Shown here one piece after another: positions 34,560-42,199 of a stretch of 64,000 nt of DNA (position 1 is its first letter; every line of letters starts with the position of its first letter). Below the pieces are notes generated by a model that made no database searches, was not told where the DNA came from, and saw only the letters and a list, made by a program, of their open reading frames with translations. Source of the stretch: M3007 sp031425155 (GTDB lineage: Bacteria; Bacteroidota; Bacteroidia; Chitinophagales; Saprospiraceae); the NCBI GenBank assembly GCA_031425155.1, contig JANPIV010000013.1:35241-99240 (forward strand). Reading direction: 5' to 3'. A program made the translations under genes and the position numbers.

Positions 34560-35405
34560 TTATTCCAATAATTGGATGGCACGTTTGCTTTGCTGCTGGT
34601 ACGTATGCCGGGCAACAGAGGAAATATCTTTAAATATAATTAATGCTTTTTGTTGATCGCCTGTTAACAGCAGGCCCAATCCACGGTACCATTGCAGTTG
34701 CATTTCCCAATCGGGGTGTCGTTGTTCCAGTTTTTCAAAATAGGTCAATGCTTCAGTCCCTTCTCCCATTTCCAGTAAGCAATAGCCTTTCAGGAAGCGC
34801 AGGGTGTCGTTGGCAGGCAGGTTTCTTTCCAGCCGTTGTAATTGTACATAAGCACTGGTAAAGTCCCGCGCCCGCAGCAATTGGTCGGCTTTTTTAAAAG
34901 TATCGGTCACAACAAGACCATTGGGTGGATAATCGGTGTACCAGATTTGGTTGAGCCGGGTCTGCCAGGCCTTATCCTCCTCGCTGTTCTCGCCCCGAAT
35001 GTTGGGAGCAGGGTAGCGCGAATCAGGCAAGCCTTGCGGCGATTGGTTGCTGGCCATGGGCACACTTTTTCTGCTTCCCGGGGTTATTTCGTCCGGCGTT
35101 TCGGGAACAATATTTTGCTGATTACCAGGCTCTTGTGATGGTTGTATTTGGGTCGGCGGTGGTAGCACGGGCGTTTCTTTTTCCCGGAAAAACAAAAACA
35201 CTGCGCCCGCCAGTACGACGAGCGTAGCCAGCACTACAGTCAGCCGCTGCCAAGACCGCCGTCGCAGCCAAGCCTGGCGTTCGGCGGCCACCGCAGCCAC
35301 TTTGGCCTCGAGCCGCAGTCCGCTCAATCCTGCGCGGATTTTTTCGGCAGCAGCGCGTTCCTGCTCGTCGGCATCGTTACTCAGATATTGTTTGAGGTCT
35401 TCCAT
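34560..35405 (-). CDS. Membrane-anchored TPR protein, putative sigma-factor partner
   Basis: 281-residue bitopic protein: a charged cytoplasmic N-terminus (residues 1-54), one TM helix (about 55-73, LTVVLATLVVLAGAVFLFF), a Pro/Gln-rich linker and a periplasmic TPR-like region (RDFTSAYVQLQRLERNLPAN, GYCLLEMGEGTEALTYFEKL, GLLLTGDQQKALIIFK). Its start overlaps the end of the sigma-factor gene by 25 bases, so translation is coupled. Position and topology are those of an anti-sigma or signalling adaptor, but no known anti-sigma domain (zinc-finger or FecR) is present. Role inferred from the operon only. Confidence 0.8.
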   Translation of the reverse strand: MEDLKQYLSNDADEQERAAAEKIRAGLSGLRLEAKVAAVAAERQAWLRRRSWQRLTVVLATLVVLAGAVFLFFREKETPVLPPPTQIQPSQEPGNQQNIVPETPDEITPGSRKSVPMASNQSPQGLPDSRYPAPNIRGENSEEDKAWQTRLNQIWYTDYPPNGLVVTDTFKKADQLLRARDFTSAYVQLQRLERNLPANDTLRFLKGYCLLEMGEGTEALTYFEKLEQRHPDWEMQLQWYRGLGLLLTGDQQKALIIFKDISSVARHTYQQQSKRAIQLLE

Positions 35406-35992
35406 TGCTGGGCCAGTTGTATGAGTTTTTTCATGCAGTCGCTGCGTTTCATTTTCAGGGAATCGGTAGTCGAATACTTCGTCAGTTTTTGATTCACCAC
35501 CTCTTCGTCGCTGTATCCGTCAATATGGTGCAACTTGATGACCTGGTCGCAGGGCGAGCCGAGTTGTCCAAGCAATTGGCGCACCAGTTCGGTGGTTTCG
35601 CTGCGTTGGCTCGCCGTCTCTACATCCGGGTCGGGCAGCAAATGATGGTGGTTTTCCAGGGTTTGTGGGGCATTTTTTTGCGAACGGGTCGCCATGAGGG
35701 CCACCCGCCGCGCTATTTCGATGAGGTAGGTAGAAGGGGCATAGTTTTGAAACTGATAACTGCCATCCTCTATTTTGCGCAGAAAAATCAGTGTACTTTG
35801 GTTCAGAATATCGTCGGCCTGTTCGGCGGGTAGTCCATACTGACGAACGAATTTTTTCACCGAATTCAATGCCTTCGTCTGCACACAGAGTATGGCAGCA
35901 TTTTCCAAACGCCGCAACCCCTCAAACAGTCGTTCGTGGGTATCAAACTGTTGGCAGGGATTGGGCGGCGAAAACCATTCTTTGATGCGCAT
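35381..35992 (-). CDS. Sigma-70 family (ECF-like) RNA polymerase sigma factor
   Basis: 203-residue protein with the two helical regions of ECF sigma factors. Region 2 is roughly residues 40-105 (SVKKFVRQYGLPAEQADDIL, YAPSTYLIEIARRVALMATR) and region 4 about 135-195 (LGSPCDQVIKLHHIDGYSDE and a degenerate HTH ending KMKRSDCMKKLIQLAQQW). Region 4 is more divergent than usual. It is the first gene of a three- or four-gene operon with the membrane TPR protein and the exported CHAT protease, which suggests a pathway that turns an envelope signal into transcription. Targets are unknown. Confidence 0.82.
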   Translation of the reverse strand: MRIKEWFSPPNPCQQFDTHERLFEGLRRLENAAILCVQTKALNSVKKFVRQYGLPAEQADDILNQSTLIFLRKIEDGSYQFQNYAPSTYLIEIARRVALMATRSQKNAPQTLENHHHLLPDPDVETASQRSETTELVRQLLGQLGSPCDQVIKLHHIDGYSDEEVVNQKLTKYSTTDSLKMKRSDCMKKLIQLAQQWKTSNNI

Positions 35993-36170
35993 GGCGTCTC
36001 CTTCCGTCTCTTAATGGCGGGAATTACAGTAAAGGTAAGTGCGGCAGGGCAGAAAATTCGGACCCTGCAGGTTTTATAGTCAACGCAGAGTTGTTTTGAA
36101 CAAAGACTGAACGCAAATTATTTACTATCAAATCTCCGCCTCGCTCCACCTCTCCACTTTTACTATAATC

Positions 36171-36207
36171 ATAATGCCCGGCTATCCTAACGATAGCCGG
36201 GCATTAT
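36171..36207 (-). terminator. Terminator of the M23 peptidase gene
   Basis: 16-bp perfect stem (ATAATGCCCGGCTATC and its complement) around CTAAC, 24 bases after the stop. Confidence 0.75.
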
Positions 36208-36230
36208 TGTAAAAGAGCAATGGGTGGATT

Positions 36231-37874
36231 TTATTGTTTCAGAACTTTCAAGCGTTCTATTCGTGTATCCTGTGTAATTTCCAAGAGGTAGATGCCTGAA
36301 GGATAATCAGACAGATCAATAGGGTCTTGGGGGGCTCTATTCTTTAATAACCGAATCGTTTTGCCAAGCGGATCAATGATGCGAACTTGATCAATCGTTT
36401 CTCCGGGACCCGCCAGCAGGATACTGCCAGTCGTCGGATTAGGCAAAACACTGAATCGGGGCATTGGTATTTGCACATTTACAATAGAGGAGTATTCTAT
36501 TGCGCCATTAAAATCTACTTGCTGTAAGCGGTAATAATTAGTGCCTGGAAATGGACGGGTATCCGGGAAAGAATAGTGTTGGGATGTATTAGATTTTCCA
36601 TTACCTTTTACGGTTCCTATTTTTTCAAAAGTGCTTCCATCGCGGCTCCGTTGAATGACAAAAAAGTCATTGTCTTGCTCGTTGGCAGTCTCCCAAGTAA
36701 GGGCAATCGTATTTTTCGCGGTGATTTTAGCCTCAAATTGCGTCAATTCAACCGGCAAAGCCCCGGTGACTGTAAAATCATGAGTATAGGTTTGTCCTAA
36801 ATAAACAACCTCAAATTTCCAGGTGCCGTTGGGGCCGTTAGTCGGTAAAATCCAGGACCACCACCACCAGGAAGCATTATAATTGTTGACAAAAGTCTGC
36901 GACCAGCTTTGCCAGATGCTATTGTCGGGCTTACGTATGCGAAGCGCAACTACCTGATTGATTGTTTGGTCCCGGTAGTAAGTGCCGAAATAAGCAGTCG
37001 CTCCGGCAGCGAAAGTATTGGAAAAATTAGTCGCTTCGTTGATAGTTGGACAATTCAACAAAGGCGGACTACTGTGTGTAAGAAGAGCATTCAGTGTAGG
37101 TTGGCGGTAGCTGGCCTGGGTGGCCCACCAGGATTGTGGATTGAGCGAATTGCAGGCGCCCTGGTATGGATCAATCAGATTGCTGCGCTGATAGGGTAGT
37201 GCCTTGTATATTTCAAAATGCAGGTGTGGCCCGGTAGAACAGCCGGAACTGCCGACAACGCCTAAGTATTCGCCCTGAGTAACGCTCTGGCCAATAGATT
37301 TACTGGTCAGGGAACCCGTTTTCATGTGTCCGTACCAGGCAATCGAGCCATCAGCATGTTGCACATATACAGCATTCCAGTTGCCGGAGCAAGCGCAATG
37401 GTCATCTGCATTGCCATCTTGTTTGTCAATAATAGTACCATCGGCAGCAGCGATAATTTCTACATAGTTGTTATTCATTAAATACCAGGAAAAAGGCCAG
37501 GTAAAAAAGTCTGTACCGTAGTGGCCGTCATAAGTTATAGCACCACAGTTATAATCTAATACACCTGCCGCATTATTTTGATCTACATAATTACTGATGC
37601 CGTAGTAATTTAAAAAACCGGGGGCAGTAGATCGTAATGGCCACGCAAATGACACTACATTTCGGTCGGCTACTTGCGGGAGCCGACCTTCCTGACGGAG
37701 TTGTTCCGTGCTGGCCGTCAGACGGGCCTCGATAGCGAGGCGTTCTTCCGGTTGGAGGCAGGATGTTTTTTCAAAAGTAAATTCACCTCCGCCGTCCGGT
37801 ATGCGCTCGGACAGAATTTGGGCAAATAAGGAGGATGTAAAGAGCAGAAAGAGCGGAAGGAAGAATGTTTTCAT
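36231..37874 (-). CDS. Secreted M23-family metallopeptidase with T9SS sorting domain
   Basis: 547-residue exported protein. Signal peptide MKTFFLPLFLLFTSSLFA; M23 (lysostaphin/LytM) domain with HYGTDFFTWPFSW (HxxxD, about residues 117-121), WYGHMKTGSL and the C-terminal ligand motif GPHLHFEIYK (about 216), so the zinc site looks intact; such enzymes cut Gly-containing peptide bridges in peptidoglycan or other proteins. A beta-sandwich segment of about 120 residues follows, then a fibronectin-like part (VELTQFEAKITAKNTIALTW) and a type-A T9SS tail (VLPNPTTGSILL ... LSDYPSGIYLLEITQ). Extracellular location fits a role in attacking other bacteria or in nutrient release; inference. Confidence 0.92.
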   Translation of the reverse strand: MKTFFLPLFLLFTSSLFAQILSERIPDGGGEFTFEKTSCLQPEERLAIEARLTASTEQLRQEGRLPQVADRNVVSFAWPLRSTAPGFLNYYGISNYVDQNNAAGVLDYNCGAITYDGHYGTDFFTWPFSWYLMNNNYVEIIAAADGTIIDKQDGNADDHCACSGNWNAVYVQHADGSIAWYGHMKTGSLTSKSIGQSVTQGEYLGVVGSSGCSTGPHLHFEIYKALPYQRSNLIDPYQGACNSLNPQSWWATQASYRQPTLNALLTHSSPPLLNCPTINEATNFSNTFAAGATAYFGTYYRDQTINQVVALRIRKPDNSIWQSWSQTFVNNYNASWWWWSWILPTNGPNGTWKFEVVYLGQTYTHDFTVTGALPVELTQFEAKITAKNTIALTWETANEQDNDFFVIQRSRDGSTFEKIGTVKGNGKSNTSQHYSFPDTRPFPGTNYYRLQQVDFNGAIEYSSIVNVQIPMPRFSVLPNPTTGSILLAGPGETIDQVRIIDPLGKTIRLLKNRAPQDPIDLSDYPSGIYLLEITQDTRIERLKVLKQ

Positions 37875-38123
37875 CGTTTAAATGAATTTAGTTGTCAAAA
37901 AATTTGATGGATGGGTAAAGGTAATCCCAAGGGGGTAAATATTATACCCCCATCTAGGTATTTAACAATATAATTTTAGTGCAAATTATGTTGTTATATG
38001 ACTGCCGAAAGTTTAAAACAAGTTTGGATATTGCAATTAAACTTAAAAATAACAGCAAGGAGAATTTGGAAAGGGATAGGTTAAAAAGTCCTTCCTGGAA
38101 AGTTTGTATTTTAAAACAGGCTT

Positions 38124-39014
38124 TCACCGCCGCGCCACCCGAAAGCCGATGCTTCCGTCCCGAAAATCGGGGTAGCGGCTGCTGCGATTCGCCAGGCGGC
38201 AATGTGCGCGGTTGTTGTTCCAGGAGCCGCCACGGAGGGTCCGTTCCTGTCCGGCAGATGGGCCGGAACGGTCGGCGGCATCACGGTTTTTTTCATAAGA
38301 ACGCGCATCGTACCAGTCATGGCACCATTCCCATACGTTGCCAGTGAGGTCGGATAAGCCAAATGCGTTGGGTCTTCGCGTTGCTGCGATGTGGACGCGG
38401 CCACTGGCATTGCCTGAGTACCAGGCCAGTGCGTTCAGGCTGCCGCGACCGGCGTAAGGCTGGTCGCCCGCCGTCGCTCCGGCGGCAGCGGCGTATTCCC
38501 ATTCGGCTTCCGTGGGCAGCCGGTAGCCATTGGCAACGGGCAAAATTATCAGCGTATTTATTTGAAAATCATAGACTTGTGTTAAGCCGGACTGCTGGCT
38601 GAGCCAGTTGCAATAGTGCGCGGCATCGTACCAACTGACGTGCAGCACCGGGTAGTTGCCGAATGCTCCGGGGGTTGCGCTGCGCCATTGGCCGCGCTCA
38701 TCGTGCCGCCAGTTTACCCCTTCTGCCTTATGCCAGCCGAGGCTGTCCCAGATGAAACTGCCGTCGCCCAGTTCGGCATCGGTGACATAATGAGTCGCCT
38801 CCACAAAGGCCTGAAATTGCAGAAAAGTGGTTTCGGTATTGGCTAAATAAAAAGGACTTAATGTCACGGAATGCAGCGGTTTTTCATCGGCATCTCCGGC
38901 GCGGCTGCCCATTTGGAAAGTGCCGCCGGAAAGGGGGAGCATACTGGGAATTTGAGCAGTTACAGGCAGAAATAAGAGCGTAATTAATAGAAATACTAAT
39001 GTAGAACGTAACAT
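38124..39014 (-). CDS. Exported SUMF1 / formylglycine-generating-enzyme-like protein
   Basis: 296-residue protein with a signal peptide (MLRSTLVFLLITLLFLPVTA) and a complete SUMF1 fold: LSGGTFQMGSRAGDADEKPL at the start, YLANTETTFLQFQAFVEATH, PVLHVSWYDAAHYCNWLSQQ, GYRLPTEAEWEYAAAAGA, GNVWEWCHDWYD and TLRGGSWNNN, ending RDGSIGFRVARR. True formylglycine-generating enzymes need two active-site cysteines near the C-terminal end; that Cys pair is not evident here, so it may be a non-catalytic or differently acting member (as in gliding protein GldJ/GldK relatives). It lies 12 bases downstream of mazG on the same strand, so the genes may be co-transcribed. Confidence 0.88.
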   Translation of the reverse strand: MLRSTLVFLLITLLFLPVTAQIPSMLPLSGGTFQMGSRAGDADEKPLHSVTLSPFYLANTETTFLQFQAFVEATHYVTDAELGDGSFIWDSLGWHKAEGVNWRHDERGQWRSATPGAFGNYPVLHVSWYDAAHYCNWLSQQSGLTQVYDFQINTLIILPVANGYRLPTEAEWEYAAAAGATAGDQPYAGRGSLNALAWYSGNASGRVHIAATRRPNAFGLSDLTGNVWEWCHDWYDARSYEKNRDAADRSGPSAGQERTLRGGSWNNNRAHCRLANRSSRYPDFRDGSIGFRVARR

Positions 39015-39026
39015 AATTCATCATTA

Positions 39027-39794
39027 TTATTTCCCCTTCGCCTCATTCCAAAGCACATCCATCTCCGCCAAAGTCATGTCCTGCAACGGTTTAGGGGCTT
39101 GTGCCTCGATGTATTCAAAGCGTTTTTTGAACTTGCGGTTCACCCGTTCCAGGGCCGTCTCCGGGTCCACACCGATGAAGCGGGCATAATTGACCAGTGA
39201 AAAAAGCACATCGCCGAACTCCTCCTCGATGTCGGCCTGCGGGGCATTATTCTGGATATTCTCTTGTAATTCGCCGATTTCCTCTTCTACTTTGGCCCAC
39301 ACCTGTTCCGTATTTTCCCATTCAAAACCAACCTGTTTGGTTTTTTCCTGCATCCGGTAGGCTTTCACCATCGCGGGCAGACTGATCGGCACCCCGGCGA
39401 GCAGCGACTTTTTGCCTTCCCTGAGTTTGAGTTTTTCCCAGTTTTGTTTCACCTCTTCCTCGTCTTTCACCACAACGTCGCCATAGATGTGCGGGTGACG
39501 GCTGATGAGCTTGTCGCACACCGCGTGCAGCGCATCGGCAATGTCGAAAACGCCCTGTTCGGAAGCGATTTTGGCGTAAAAAACCAGGTGCAGCATCACG
39601 TCGCCGATCTCTTCTTTCACGCCGGGCAGGTCGTCGGACAGGATGGCATCGGCCAGTTCGTAGGTTTCCTCGATGGTCAGGTTGCGCAGCGTCTGGATGG
39701 TCTGCTTGCGATCCCAGGGGCATTGCTCGCGCAGTTCGTCCATGATGGTGAGCAGGCGACCAAAGGCTTCTATTTTTTCTTGAAAAGTATGCAT
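39027..39794 (-). CDS. mazG: Nucleoside triphosphate pyrophosphohydrolase MazG
   Basis: 255-residue all-alpha NTP pyrophosphatase that hydrolyses (d)NTPs to monophosphates, removing damaged nucleotides and possibly lowering ppGpp. Two MazG domains are visible: CPWDRKQTIQTLRNLTIEET followed by the metal-binding EEIGDVMLHLVFYAKIA, and a second EEIGELQENIQNN ... EEEFGDVLFSLVNYARFIG. Length is the full two-domain form (about 260). A TAATTTTG box lies five bases before the start codon, so the transcript may be leaderless. Function well supported. Confidence 0.95.
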   Translation of the reverse strand: MHTFQEKIEAFGRLLTIMDELREQCPWDRKQTIQTLRNLTIEETYELADAILSDDLPGVKEEIGDVMLHLVFYAKIASEQGVFDIADALHAVCDKLISRHPHIYGDVVVKDEEEVKQNWEKLKLREGKKSLLAGVPISLPAMVKAYRMQEKTKQVGFEWENTEQVWAKVEEEIGELQENIQNNAPQADIEEEFGDVLFSLVNYARFIGVDPETALERVNRKFKKRFEYIEAQAPKPLQDMTLAEMDVLWNEAKGK

Positions 39795-39798
39795 GGGG

Positions 39799-39806
39799 CA
39801 AAATTA
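39799..39806 (-). promoter_or_regulatory. -7 box TAATTTTG abutting the mazG start
   Basis: Exact TAnnTTTG match on the minus strand ending five bases from the ATG at 39794. If used, transcription would begin at or next to the start codon. Confidence 0.35.
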
Positions 39807-39887
39807 AGCGGTATTTCGGGGATTGTGCGGCGTTACCATCGCGGTTCCGTTTTTTGAGGCGGCTTTTTACGTATCAACTATATAACG

Positions 39888-39895
39888 TAAATTTG
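39888..39895 (+). promoter_or_regulatory. -7 box TAAATTTG before the second Uma2 gene
   Basis: Exact TAnnTTTG match. It includes the GTG at 39895, which argues for the ATG at 39913 as the true start of the gene. Confidence 0.4.
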
Positions 39896-39912
39896 TGAAA
39901 ATTTTACCTGTA

Positions 39913-40551
39913 ATGGAAGCCAGCGCAGTCCAAAAATTATCCAATATCGTGTCATCAGGGGCTGTGCCAGCGGTCGCCAGGAAACAACCACGCCTGATCA
40001 AATGGCCGGAATTTGAAAAAAGATACCTCCACCGGGAAGATGGATTCAAATACGAATGGGTGCATGGGCGCGTCGAAAAAACGGAATATACCATGAATCC
40101 AACCCAACTTTACATTCAGTTTAATCTGCAGGAAATATTTATGCGTCTGAAAACTGCCGGGACAGTATCGGGCCAATTATTGGCAGAAACCGACCTTTTC
40201 TTTTTCCCGGAAGTACACCGCCGTCCCGACTTTGCCTGGTTAACCCATTTGCAAGCCAACAATTTGGCGAGTGCAGGGGCCATCGAGATTCCGGCCTTTC
40301 TTATTGAAGTGATTTCTACTTACGATGCAGCCCAAAAGATCGTGGACAAGATGACCGATTACCGGGCGGCAGGGGTGCAAGTGGTCTGGCTCATTTATCC
40401 TATTCAACAGCAAGTACATGTGTATAACGGTCATAACCTGGAAAGTATGAGCGTCTGCATGGGCGAAAAAATCTGCTCTGCCGATCCGGTGCTGTCCGCC
40501 TTCGCCTTTCCTGCGAGCGATATTTTTAAAAAAGCGGAGGAGCAGCAATAA
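39913..40551 (+). CDS. Uma2-family protein (second copy)
   Basis: 212-residue Uma2 (DUF820) protein. Visible hallmarks: LHREDGFKYEWVHGRVEKTE at the N-terminal third, the RRPDFAWLTH strand with the core Asp, and PAFLIEVISTYDAAQKIVDKMTDYRAAGVQVVWLIYPIQQ, where IEV and the later K...Y residues are the PD-(D/E)xK-like site. It differs much from the copy at 13950-14552, so the two are old paralogues. An in-frame GTG at 39895 lies inside the promoter box and is not used. The role of the family is unresolved. Confidence 0.87.
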   Translation: MEASAVQKLSNIVSSGAVPAVARKQPRLIKWPEFEKRYLHREDGFKYEWVHGRVEKTEYTMNPTQLYIQFNLQEIFMRLKTAGTVSGQLLAETDLFFFPEVHRRPDFAWLTHLQANNLASAGAIEIPAFLIEVISTYDAAQKIVDKMTDYRAAGVQVVWLIYPIQQQVHVYNGHNLESMSVCMGEKICSADPVLSAFAFPASDIFKKAEEQQ

Positions 40552-40616
40552 AGTTTCCGCACCCAGCCTCTTACCGATTGCCACCCAGCCCTTCATAGTT
40601 CATAGTTCCCTTTTTC

Positions 40617-42089
40617 ATGGCGGATTCTACACCACAGTTTCAACGTTCTTTAGGTCTGCTTGATGGCACCATGCTGGTGGCGGGCGGAATGATCGGCTCC
40701 GGCATTTTTATCGTCAGTGCCGACTGCGCCCGTTCGGTAGGCTCCGGCGGCTGGCTGCTGCTGCTCTGGCTGGTCACGGGCATTATTACGGTGGTGGCGG
40801 CACTGAGTTACGGCGAACTGGCAGGCATGATGCCCACAGCGGGCGGACAGTTCGTGTATATCGAGCGGGCGTACGGCCAATTGCCCGCTTTTATGTATGG
40901 CTGGACGGTGTTTGCGGTGATTCAGACCGGCACGATTGCCGCAGTGGCAGTGGCGTTCGCCAAGTTTACGGCGTACTTTTTTCCGGCGCTGGGGCCACAA
41001 CATGTCCTGGTGGAAATCGCTGGACTGCCCATCTCGGCGGGCCAATTATTCGCAATTGCCATGATTATTTTATTGACAGTGGTGAATAGTCGGGGCATTC
41101 AAAGCGGCAAAATCATCCAGTTGATCTTTACTTCTGCCAAATTACTGGCTCTGCTGGCCCTGATCGTCATCGGTTTGGCTATTGGCCTCAACAGTGTGGT
41201 TTTTTCCCAAAATCTGCAAAATTTCTGGCAGGCCTCGCAGACTTCGCAGGTGAATGGCGTGTGGACTACGGTGCCCATCGCAGGTCTGGCTCTGCTGATG
41301 GCGTTTGGCTCCGCGATCATCGGACCGCTGTTTTCGAGCGATGCCTGGAATAATGTGACTTTCGTGGCCGGGGAAATGAAAAATCCGCGCCGCAATATCC
41401 CGCTCAGCCTGCTCTTTGGCACCTGTATCGTGACGGGGCTGTATTTGCTGGCCAACCTCGCTTACATCGCCCTACTGCCTCTGCATGGCGACCCGAACGC
41501 CACTGATGTGGTGGGCCAGGGCATTCAGTTTGCCGGTGGCGGCACGGATCGGGTGGGTACGGCAGCGGCCTCCATGATTTTTGGCGGCCTGGCGGCAGGA
41601 CTGATGTCGGCACTGATTATGGTGTCCACTTTTGGCTGCAATAATGGCCTCATCCTCTCCGGCGCGCGGGTGTATTACGCGATGGCGATAGAAGGTTTGT
41701 TCTTCAAAAAAGCGGCTACGCTGAATGCGCGGGGGGTACCCGGATTCGCGCTCGCCATTCAGGCGGTATGGGCCAGTATGCTCTGTCTGTCAGGCACCTA
41801 CAATGCTTTGCTGACCTACTGCACCTTTGCTTCGCTGATGTTTTACATCGTCACTATCGGCGGCATTTTTATTCTGCGGCGCAAAGAACCGAACGCCGAA
41901 CGTCCCTACCGGGCGGTGGGTTATCCATTCGTACCGCTTTTGTACATGCTGCTGGCCGGGGCGATCTGCGTGATTTTATTGATCGAAAAACCGCGTGACA
42001 CCTGGGCGGGCGTGTTCATTGTTTTGCTGGGCATACCTATTTATTTTTTGCAAAAAAGGCTGGGGAACCGCCCAAATGCAGGCGAATAA
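40617..42089 (+). CDS. APC-family amino acid permease
   Basis: 490-residue secondary transporter with about 12 TM helices. The first helix signature LGLLDGTMLVAGGMIGSGIFIVSAD (GMIGSGIF) and LSYGELAGMMPTAGGQFVYIERAYG are diagnostic of the amino acid-polyamine-organocation superfamily (LAT/AGT-like subfamily). Helix 6 region WNNVTFVAGEMKNPRRNIPLSL also matches. Probably takes up or exchanges an amino acid; the substrate cannot be told. Single gene between the Uma2 and the T9SS cargo gene. Confidence 0.93.
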   Translation: MADSTPQFQRSLGLLDGTMLVAGGMIGSGIFIVSADCARSVGSGGWLLLLWLVTGIITVVAALSYGELAGMMPTAGGQFVYIERAYGQLPAFMYGWTVFAVIQTGTIAAVAVAFAKFTAYFFPALGPQHVLVEIAGLPISAGQLFAIAMIILLTVVNSRGIQSGKIIQLIFTSAKLLALLALIVIGLAIGLNSVVFSQNLQNFWQASQTSQVNGVWTTVPIAGLALLMAFGSAIIGPLFSSDAWNNVTFVAGEMKNPRRNIPLSLLFGTCIVTGLYLLANLAYIALLPLHGDPNATDVVGQGIQFAGGGTDRVGTAAASMIFGGLAAGLMSALIMVSTFGCNNGLILSGARVYYAMAIEGLFFKKAATLNARGVPGFALAIQAVWASMLCLSGTYNALLTYCTFASLMFYIVTIGGIFILRRKEPNAERPYRAVGYPFVPLLYMLLAGAICVILLIEKPRDTWAGVFIVLLGIPIYFLQKRLGNRPNAGE

Positions 42090-42199
42090 GTTCCTCCCTG
42101 CGCCATGTGGAATCATTTTTGCAGGAAGGCATTGTTTCCGTTTAATCCCCTTTATTTCCACCAATTGCACCCGATTATTTTACAATCAAACCGTCACCC

